From NCBI GenBank assembly GCA_009746045.1, contig RPFO01002282.1, forward strand, positions 1 through 51,330: 51,330 nt of DNA, read 5' to 3'. The stretch comes from Mesostigma viride (lineage: Eukaryota; Streptophyta; Mesostigmatophyceae; Mesostigmatales; Mesostigmataceae). Shown here in pieces: positions 44,261 through 51,330 of this stretch (position 1 is its first letter; every line of letters starts with the position of its first letter). The notes below the pieces were generated by a model. It was not told the origin of the DNA, made no database searches, and saw only the letters and a list, made by a program, of their open reading frames with translations. The position numbers and the translations under genes are program-made.

Positions 44261-45671
44261 TTAACTGCCGGCATTGCCATACAAGAAGAAGCTCTCGATC
44301 CTAGGTATAGACTACCTCGGGTATCATCATCGTAATTGCTAGCATCGAGATCATTCATACCTACCGACGATGGCCAGCTGCAAAAGAAAAATGTCGACCA
44401 ACAGACAGGACCTATCGCCGGGAACCCTCAAGGCAATAAGGGCGAGACAGGCTTTCACCGTTAAGTAAAGTTGTCCACATCGTGCTAAGGAATTTGTGCT
44501 AATCTATGAGTACCTATATGGACACTTTGTCGCATTTTTTACATGGCAAATAAGCGATGTATGTGTCATGTAGGCTGCCATTGGTGCATGCATGCATGGG
44601 CCAGCAATGATGGTCAGAGGTACATTGTGCCTATGAGATAACCATCGATTTGTTGATCAGCAAGTGATTCATTACGTGAGACAACAATATGTTTGGGGGC
44701 TAAGCTTCTTACATTGGTCACATGGCCCGCCATAATTGTTTTCTTATGTGTTTAAGGTTAGGGCTCTGTTCATGACTGAACGTCATGAACGCGCTCTATT
44801 CATGACATTGATTAATTGATTTTAATTAGTCTCATGTCCATGTTGGGGGACCGGGATCTCTGAATTCCCCAAAGAAGATATAGTGGAAGTCCCCCAAGAC
44901 GTCAATATCCGTCAAGACGTCAATAACTACATGTATGTCCACAGCTCAGCTAGTAGTCTAAAATATGGGCCTCGAGCTAATCTTGCACGCAAGCAATGCC
45001 TATCATCAAGGATGAATTAATGCCTATCAACAAGGAGACAATCATGCTTGTTAAATTTCCTAGGACCCACAACTGGGGGGTCGTAGTCTTTGACAATGTC
45101 CGCCTGGGCAACGCTACTAATCCTACATATCCGAGGTCCCATGTATGAATAAGAGGGGTTGAGCGGATGACGCCAACAGTGACTGTGCTCTGCATGTCAG
45201 CTAAAATCATATCGCGGAGACAAACATATGGCGGTCTCGCGTGCAGACACGTGTGTAGTACTCCTACACACAGATCTCGAGTGATTTATCTAGTACCAAA
45301 TCCGAAAGGCTTGCATCACTCCCCGGACAGGAGAACTTTTGCGGATGACTGTAGGTGTAAGTTGGCGATGCCATGGTATCCGGAGACGTCCGTCCTATAG
45401 TCAGCAAAATTGGTGCGAGAGGTCCCCAGTTCGATTCCGGTCGGATTCATTTGCAGATCGCGTTTTCCGCGTTTTCCGCGGCCTGGCACTGAACGCAAAG
45501 GTTTTCACCTTTGCGGAGTGTCTGATCAGAATATGGCGGTATGTCCAATGTTGGCCACTGCGTCGCCTAACAGGTTGTTACATGGTCGGCAAGGGCCTGA
45601 CCATGTAAGAAGATATCTCCCTGGCTGGCCAGTCCACAAGGAACCAGCAGGGACCTCATCTGAATCAACCT
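44261..45671. other. Unique sequence with short LINE tails; no gene recognised
   Basis: A minus-oriented LINE tail-like motif (CCCCAACATGGACATGAG plus AATTAAAATCAATTAATC) lies at about 44810-44857. A 57-base tRNA-like stretch lies at 45389-45445. No supported coding sequence; ORFs of 77-89 codons at 45167-45673 show no domain. Confidence 0.45.
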
Positions 45672-45745
45672 GATTTATTAACTAACTACTTAATTCATTT
45701 ATTAAACTCATGCCCCCATTAGGGAGTCAAGGAGCATTAGTTAAC
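45672..45745 (-). mobile_element. LINE 3' end scrap, minus strand
   Basis: Reverse strand reads TGACTCCCTAATGGGGGCAT followed by AGTTTAATAAATGAATTAAG, matching the terminal CTCCCAACGG motif plus tail of the other LINE copies. Confidence 0.5.
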
Positions 45746-45750
45746 CCCGA

Positions 45751-46038
45751 TTCATTCATTAATTAATTATTTAAACACGTGCTCCCGTTGGGGAGTCACG
45801 GAGCACCGAAGTGCTTTTAATGCCTGTGTGTGCACAACAGGAGAAAGGGCAGAGACCCCCACTCTCCTTCATGCCTAAGGCATGCCACAGCTGCATTCGG
45901 GAACGCTAGCTAAACGGACACGCTAACGATCCGGCAATCTGTGGGTGCAATAAGACTCATGTGAGCATGGCATAACACTAGGAGCGTGGGCAAGTAATCT
46001 CATCATAGCCAGGACGTAGCATGGCTGTACTAGGACTA
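45751..46038 (-). mobile_element. LINE 3' UTR copy, 5'-truncated, minus strand
   Basis: Nearly identical to 26535-26822 along its length (GTGCTCCCGTTGGGGAGTCA, GGCAGAGACCCCC, GCATGCCACAGCTGCA, AACGATCCGGCAA, GTAGCATGGCTGTACTAGGA). Homology ends at 46038, where a (GATG)n array starts. Tail ATTAATTAATTATTTAAA at about 45757-45774. Confidence 0.9.
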
Positions 46039-46044
46039 TACCCC

Positions 46045-46346
46045 GATGGATGGATGGATGGATGGATGGATGGATGGATGGATGGATGGATGGATGGATG
46101 GATGGATGGATGGATGGATGGATGGATGGATGGATGGATGGATGGATGGATGGATGGATGGATGGATGGATGGATGGATGGATGGATGGATGGATGGATG
46201 GATGGATGGATGGATGGATGGATGGATGGATGGATGGATGGATGGATGGATGGATGGATGGATGGATGGATGGATGGATGGATGGATGGATGGATGGATG
46301 GATGGATGGATGGATGGATGGATGGATGGATGGATGGATGGATGGA
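46045..46346. repeat. (GATG)n tetranucleotide microsatellite, about 75 copies
   Basis: An uninterrupted run of GATG. Because 4 and 3 are coprime, all plus frames read the Met-Asp-Gly-Trp cycle and the minus frames Ile-His-Pro-Ser; these ORFs are artefacts. It abuts the truncated end of a LINE 3' UTR. Confidence 0.99.
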
Positions 46347-46467
46347 AGTCCGTAAGTACTTGCGTGTCATGCGCATGGGCATGTTTATAGTACTATGCTA
46401 ATCTCTATAGAAACATAATTACACGGAAGTTACAAATCTCATCTGCATCATGCCCCAAGACACTACA

Positions 46468-46800
46468 TTAAACAATCAAATAAAATTATAACATGCCTCC
46501 GTTGGGAGATCATGTAGCACATATTCCTTGCTGAATGGGTGGAGGTGGGTCAAGCCGCGACATCGAAATAAGGTAACTCTAACCTATCTAGTCTACAAAA
46601 TCCTAACTACACTTCTCCCCAAAGCGCCCCTTCCGCTTTGGGGGAGGGGGCTTGCCCACAGGGGCTGGCGTGTGAGCCGGGACATTGGTCATCCACCTCT
46701 TCTTGTTCTGCATAGGAACAGAGAGCGAAGAAGTGCGGTGTGGGGACCCCTTCTCGTGGTAATGCGTTACATGTACTCCCCACCGGGCTTTGCTCTTCAT
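46468..46800 (-). mobile_element. LINE 3' fragment with ORF end, minus strand
   Basis: A minus-strand frame (46800 to 46603) ends with MQNKKRWMTNVPAHTPAPVG and a basic Pro-rich tail, KPPPPKRKGRFGEKCS. It is followed by UTR with GTGCTACATGATCTCCCAAC and an AT-rich tail at 46468-46490. The coding part resembles the C-terminal tail of a LINE ORF in position only; the sequence itself is not matched to the other copies. Confidence 0.55.
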
Positions 46801-46826
46801 GGGTTCATAAAGACAACAATTATTCA

Positions 46827-46990
46827 GTAAGAATTTAATAAATTAGGAACATATATCCGTTGGGAGTCACTGTTACACATATCTACCTGCAAAGGGGCAT
46901 ATGATTTTTAATACATTCTGAGCTACAACCTGCACGTGCATGGGTTTAGTTAACTGGCACCTATACTAGAGGCCTGACATGGGGTGGAGC
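46827..46990 (-). mobile_element. LINE 3' end fragment, minus strand
   Basis: The reverse strand contains ACAGTGACTCCCAACGGATA then TATGTTCCTAATTTATTAAA, the same terminal motif and tail type as the other copies. The upstream extent is unclear. Confidence 0.45.
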
Positions 46991-47743
46991 TTCAGTGCTT
47001 CCCCGCCATCTCCTTCTCCCACACTGGGTGCTCCGCCTCCTTCTTCTCCGGCCCTGCCCGTGGGTGCACCGGCCCCGCCTCCTCCTTCTCCTCACGGGAC
47101 GATTCGCGCTCCACGCATGGCTGCAGCATCAGTTAGCACGGGCAAGACATAGCAGTAACCGCGCTATGGCTGTTCTAGCACCAGCCTAGCAGCCTGCCAT
47201 GATCAGTCAGCAAACCCACGACAGCTAAACCCTTGGGTGTCACAACCAGTCCATGCATCATTAAGTATGGGTACGGGGAAAGCTTCCCGCATATCCATGC
47301 CCATATGGATGGCAGCAACACAAGGACTGGCACCCTAGCCCCCCGTGCACACACAAAAACGTGGGTCGTGGCTTCCACGCCCCATCCGTCATGCATGACA
47401 GCGCGTAATTTACTCGCATTCACACCGGGCTGCATCCCAGCGCCGTTGCTGTCCCCATGTGACACGTCGGCTGATTAAGCAGATACACAGCTGAGTCTGA
47501 TGTAAACCGCTAAACCCCAAACCCATGCAGACCACAGTCAAGGACGCGTGCATGTCAAGCCATGCCAATTGTGAACCGTACAGCAATTTACTTTTCAAGC
47601 CTGAAGAGGTGTATAGGAGATAGTAGCCTGGAAGAGGTTACAGGGGCACATGTCCATTAGCGAGCGGAACAACACAGCATACACCCTACAAGCGTACCGC
47701 ACAATGTCCTCCTGCAATTGTCTGCAGATCTCCCAATGCCGCA
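46991..47743. other. No gene recognised
   Basis: Unique sequence inside the CACTA-like element. Short ORFs on both strands (for example 47175-47478) lack domains. Confidence 0.45.
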
Positions 47744-47835
47744 GACATCTCCACTGCTCTCATGGCGATTGCAAATGCTTCATGCCGCTGACATCTCCAC
47801 TGCTCTCATGGCGATTGCAAATGCTTGATGCCGCA
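47744..47835. repeat. 46-bp tandem duplication
   Basis: GACATCTCCACTGCTCTCAT begins at 47744 and at 47790; both are followed by GGCGATTGCAAATGCTT. The two copies differ at one or two bases. Confidence 0.9.
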
Positions 47836-47905
47836 CCTCTGCTTACAGCAGAAAAGCTTCCTCCGGGCGAGGCACCTGACTGGAACCAACACCCATTCCT
47901 TGGCT

Positions 47906-48307
47906 TCACAACGTGGCCATGACAGCATCGTGAATCTGCTTCGCCAACGCCCACACTTCAGGACCCGCGCCCTGCACCGCCATGGCCACAGGCTGCACCG
48001 CTGCAATCGATGCAGCATTCACTGCCTGCGCCGCACCATGTACTGCATGCACGAAAGCCAATCCTGGCTCGGTTATCATGGTCTTGCCCGATTCCTGCTG
48101 CTTCTTCTTCTTCGATGCGGTCATGCGCACTTTATACCCCTTCCTCTCCAAGCACGCCTTCAGCACCTGGCTCGTGCGGTGCTGAATATGCTTCTGAAGG
48201 CGCGCCTTCTAAACACGAAATGTTGGCAATGTATGATTCCCAAACGGCATGATAGGCACATAATCAGTCCCATTAATTGCTTTGCGGCAGTCAATGCACC
48301 AGAACAC
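47906..48307 (-). pseudogene. Zinc-finger-like exon with in-frame TAG, CACTA cargo
   Basis: Begins at acceptor TTCTTTTTTCAACAG. It encodes VFWCIDCRKAINGTDYV and PFGNHTLPTFRV, then TAG at 48209-48211, and the same frame continues KARLQKHIQHRTSQVLKACL, a Lys-rich stretch and an Ala/Val-rich tail to a stop at 47906. CxxC followed by HxxxH spaced as in BED or C2H2 fingers spans the TAG, suggesting one domain broken by a nonsense mutation; alternatively TAG is the true end. Phase matches the exon at 48417-48610. A BED-like finger would suit a transposase N-terminus, but that is inference. Confidence 0.4.
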
Positions 48308-48416
48308 CTGTTGAAAAAAGAAGGTTATGCACGCTAGCGATTACCCGCGGCAAGAAGCAATCAACACGCCTCGCTAACAACTGCAACCACAATGTAATTC
48401 ATGACGGGCCACTCAC

Positions 48417-48610
48417 CGCTACCCTGCTCTCCTGCTTCAATGTCTCCCCATTCTCAAGGCCTCCATTGTAAACCTCTCCGTCTTCACCATCGTCATCGTC
48501 TTCCTCTTCCTCCACTCCGACGTATCCGTGTTTCCTTTTCCTAAGATACCTAGGGTTGTTCAAGTCGTATGTGCGGCGTTGGCACACTTCCAACAAAATT
48601 TTGGCCGCCT
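48417..48610 (-). CDS. Acidic/basic exon upstream of the zinc-finger-like exon
   Basis: Ends at a consensus donor GTGAGT. It encodes EAAKILLEVCQRRTYDLNN, a basic RKRKHGYV patch and an acidic run of Glu and Asp (EEEEDDDDGEDGE), then GGLENGETLKQESRVA. The 5' edge may be the acceptor GGGTAG at 48611-48616. Joined to the next exon in phase 0. Typical of a nuclear protein with a nuclear-localisation-like patch. No family recognised. Confidence 0.45.
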
Positions 48611-48911
48611 CTACCCATTACCATTTATTCGTACTATCATAACATATCCAGGCGTTTGAAAAATCATTCCCTCGTTCGAACTTCTACCCCTGGGCGTCCA
48701 TGACGAGGCAGTCACGACGGGACGCAGATGCACAAAAATAAAACAAGGCGACATCCCTTCAATCATTGACCAAAAAACAGAATACGCGCAGAACTTGGAT
48801 TTCAACACCACGCACCCATTACCAGCGAGCACGGCTGGCCTGCAACCGCCATCATTTCATAACCAGAAGCCAGGGCCCACACTCCATCCCGTTACCTCAT
48901 CTTCCACGCAC

Positions 48912-48984
48912 GGCTTCCGCTGCTTCCCTCTGCTCTTTCGCATTCTCCGCCAGCAACCTCGCCTTCTCCTCGTCGAACAATCCA
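48912..48984 (-). CDS. Candidate coiled-coil exon, same gene
   Basis: Between acceptor TTATAG and donor GTGCGT, the frame encodes FDEEKARLLAENAKEQREAA, a helix with heptad spacing of Leu and Ala. It lies upstream (5') of the acidic exon on the same strand. The linking exon(s) near 48620-48860 are not resolved. Confidence 0.35.
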
Positions 48985-49229
48985 CTATAAGAATGAAATC
49001 CCCTCTATTGGACGCCATTCAGACGAACTTTGCTAGCGTCTTTTCACCGGCCCCAGCACACATAATCTATAGCCGCTTACTGGCAACGGCCGACAACGAC
49101 AACTGCTGAACAGGCGACAAAGGCTGATAACTACATTTTTATATTTCGCTGCATTTGCTAATAGACACGCACGTTCTCCCACTTCACCATTACAATATAT
49201 TATCCATCTGGCCGTGGACAGGCAAAGAC

Positions 49230-49464
49230 CCCCTTAGTAACTTACTAAAACGTAATCTTACAGCATCGGATCACTGGCACCTAATTTACCGGTGGTAACT
49301 TCTCAACTAAGATCCGTCGCGGTAATCTCCCGTGTCGGTACAGTACTACGAAAGATACGTCGTGGTAACGTTACGGCTAGTAAATTTACTACCTAAGACT
49401 CGACGTTGTAATTATTACCGCCTTGGATCTCAGGCGTGGGATCGTGCGTGGTAAGATTACCGCG
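49230..49464. repeat. GTAA-rich subterminal region, right end
   Basis: Scattered GGTAAT, GGTAAC and GTGGTAAGATTAC motifs in both orientations, with GGATCTCAGGCGTGGGATCG related to the left end (CGATCCCACG). Less regular than the left subterminal array. Confidence 0.75.
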
Positions 49465-49517
49465 TGGTAATTTACGCCTCGGATCCTTTTTACCACCCTC
49501 GGACGAAAAGTATAGTG
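49465..49517 (-). repeat. Right TIR of the CACTA-like element
   Basis: 53 bases, the exact reverse complement of 32038-32090, ending GAAAAGTATAGTG. Confidence 0.95.
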
Positions 49518-51274
49518 CAGAAGCACGACGGCAAGGGGGCCTGGTTCTGGTACAAGCGCCTCGGGCACCCGGACGGCCTCGGCCGGCCCCACCGCCACGA
49601 CGTCCCCGGCGCCCCAGCCAAGCGGCTTCGTACCTGGGCCACGGCCACGGCCGAGGTCGTGGGGACAGCTGCGCCGCCCCCACCCCTGCTCCCAGCCGCC
49701 GCCGCCCGCCCGGCCGCACTGGCCGGCCCCGCTGGGCCCCCTGCCCCGCCTATAGGTCAGCGGCGGACTACCTAGTCCCCCCGCTGGTCGGCCCACTTGG
49801 CGACCCGTCTGACATGCCTCCTTTCACCTCTCGCGAGGTCACGGAGGCGGTCCAGCGCCTGCGTTATGACGCAGCCACCGGCTCTGACGAGATTCCGGCC
49901 GCAGTTGTAAAACTTGCAGCCGAATTCGAGGACACAGGTGTTATGCTGCTCTTCCGGGACACCTGCAACCGCCTTCTGCTGTCGTCGCAACCACCTCCAG
50001 CGGCCTGGCAACACAGTTTTCGCACGATGCTGTACAAGAACAAGGGGTCGCCTGCCGACCCCGGCAACTACAGAGGGGTGTGCATTCAAAGTGCCCCCCT
50101 CAAGCTTCTTATGCGGCTCATCCTGAACCGCCTGCGCACGGCCCTGGACGGTCACCTCAGCGAGACTCAGCACGGCTTCCGTTCAGGTCGCAACACAGTA
50201 CAGGCGCTCTTCGCTACTCGCCGACTGGTGGAGGAACTGCAACGCCTTCAGCCTGGTGAGTCCCCTTGGCACCTTGTGCTGGTGGACTTCATCAAAGCCT
50301 TCGATTCGGTTTTCTGGCCTGCGCTTTGGGACATCCTCGAGTTGTTCCGGATCCCCCGCCCCCTGATTGCTGTCATCCGCCACCTGTATGAAGGGTCCAC
50401 CACTTCGGTGCGCACTTCTTACGGGACCACGCCCCCATGCCCTTTACAGAAGGGTGTGTGGCAGGGCTGCGTGCTCTCGCCCTACCTGTTCATTATTGTT
50501 GTCGAATACGTAATGATTCGATTCAGGCGCGCAAGCGATTTGCCCGCATCGTGGGCAGGGAACCAGGAGTGCAGGTTGCTAACAAATTCTGGCATGGCGG
50601 TGCGGACACGGAGATTCGGCTGGCAGACATCATCTACGCAGACGACACCACCCTCTTCGAGGACACTGAGCATGTGCAGACATGGCTTGACTGCCTGGCT
50701 CTCGAGGCCCGTGGCAGTGGGGCTTGAGGTCAGCAAGAAGACAGAGGCCCTGGCGGTTGGGCTCACCAACCCACCGCCGCCCCTCTTTCTCCTAGACGGC
50801 TCTCGAGTCCTGTATCGGGACCGTGTTAAGCTGCTGGGCAGCCTGCTCCCCAGCTGCGAGGTTGATGTGGACCATCGCATCTCCCTCGCCTGGCACGCTT
50901 TACGTCAGTACCGGGCCCTGTGGCGCAAGCCCCTGGGCAAGATCGAGAAACAGGACCTGTTCAAGGTCCTCGTCCTTCCTGTTCTCACGTATGGAGCCCA
51001 GACGTGGACCCTCACCGCCGACCTGGCCCGCAAGCTGGACGGCGCGGTCACCAGCATGCTGCGATCCATTTACAGAGTAGGATATGCTGCCCATGTCCGC
51101 AATGAGGACCTGTACCAGGCCGGCATGCCATATGTCACCAGCACCACAAGGGGACATGACACCCGGGACTTTTTTGGCGCCAAAAAAGTCGGGACGGTAC
51201 CGACGGACCGTGAAATTGTGGCGCACAGTGCGCGCACCGTGCGGAGGTGGCCATGGCGACGTGCGTTCCGTTAA
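49518..51274 (+). pseudogene. LINE ORF2, reverse transcriptase part (continuation of 31237-32037)
   Basis: After the target duplication the frame resumes with KHDGKGAWFWYKRLG. The reverse transcriptase contains AWQHSFRTMLYKNKG, NYRGVCIQSA, motif A (LVDFIKAFDSV), motif B (GVWQGCVLSPYLF) and motif C (IIYADD). A thumb-like region and a conserved distal LTYGAQTWTLTADLARKLDG, common in RTE/CR1-like LINEs, follow. A frame change lies within 49560-49760. The YADD segment (about 50515-50710) is in a different frame from both sides, so two compensating indels flank it, and the frame ends at TAA 51272-51274. It catalyses target-primed reverse transcription in the family; this copy is defective. Confidence 0.92.
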
Positions 51275-51330
51275 AATATGGCTAATCCGGCGGGCGACAG
51301 GCCGAAAAATTAAGCCGATGGTTAAAAGTG

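Larger units (their letters stand above)
32038..49517. mobile_element. CACTA-like DNA transposon, 17,480 bp
   Basis: Both ends carry an identical 53-bp terminal inverted repeat starting CACTATACTTTTCGTCCGAG (32038-32090 and, inverted, 49465-49517). CA is duplicated on each side; GCA can also be read as duplicated if the terminal G is counted as host. Removing the element rejoins the LINE reading frame exactly (...CQ|QKHDGKG...). GTAA-rich subterminal repeats occur at both ends. CACTA termini, short target duplication and subterminal repeats fit the CACTA/En-Spm superfamily. No transposase could be recognised; a multi-exon gene near the right end is a candidate. The element holds a Mutator-like transposon and several LINE 3' fragments. 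Confidence 0.9.

Noticed and set aside
46021-46401. Met-Asp-Gly-Trp and Ile-His-Pro-Ser repeat ORFs
   Set aside because: Translation of the (GATG)n microsatellite in all frames.
47825-48337. Plus-strand 170-codon ORF
   Set aside because: It is antisense to a minus-strand frame that has a consistent splice phase and recognisable composition; the plus frame is Leu/His/Arg-rich without a domain.

Overview
This window is nuclear DNA of a eukaryote, almost certainly not prokaryotic. It has long satellite and minisatellite arrays, three or more LINE-type retrotransposon families, two large terminal-inverted-repeat DNA transposons, and gene pieces that read through only if GT-AG introns are removed. 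The species cannot be fixed from the sequence. Mutator-like and CACTA-like elements with target-site duplications, L1-type ORF1 proteins and a TGTAGGG telomere-like stretch would fit an alga or another protist, but this is inference. No complete, confidently named host gene is present.

Layout. Positions 1-12165 are one uninterrupted 40-bp satellite, about 300 copies, open at the left edge of the window, containing a 2.2-kb internal duplication. It ends in an (AC)n tract. A tRNA-Ser-like relic and a telomere-like heptamer run follow. From 12.6 to 18.9 kb there are small tandem duplications, a dispersed 14-bp palindrome and extremely GC-rich minisatellites, the largest being (CCCACG)n. From 18.9 to 22.3 kb lies a near-perfect 297-bp inverted repeat, then a Cys-motif ORF that begins inside one arm and a roughly 560-codon unknown gene with a Gly/Ala repeat and a Tudor-like C-terminus. 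A 173-bp satellite (22.8-23.6 kb) abuts a LINE reverse-transcriptase fragment.

From 23.6 to 32.0 kb is a LINE graveyard: a reverse transcriptase relic, two ORF1-only elements in opposite orientation, a third ORF1 with tandem 5' monomers, and the 5' part of a fourth LINE. That fourth LINE is split. Its ORF2 stops at 32037 and resumes, in the same reading frame, at 49518-49520. The intervening 17.48 kb is a CACTA-like transposon with 53-bp terminal inverted repeats, GTAA-rich subterminal repeats and a 2- or 3-bp target duplication. Inside it, at 36143-43028, is a second transposon of 6886 bp with identical 210-bp terminal inverted repeats and a perfect 9-bp target duplication, the hallmark of a Mutator-like element. 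It landed in a GTGATACAC tandem array.

Both DNA transposons carry minus-strand, intron-containing gene candidates, including a Pro-rich/Cys-rich three-exon model and a zinc-finger-like model with an in-frame TAG. No transposase family could be recognised by eye. The window is therefore best read as a stratigraphy of nested insertions (LINE, then CACTA-like element, then Mutator-like element) in repeat-rich, possibly heterochromatic or subtelomeric chromatin.
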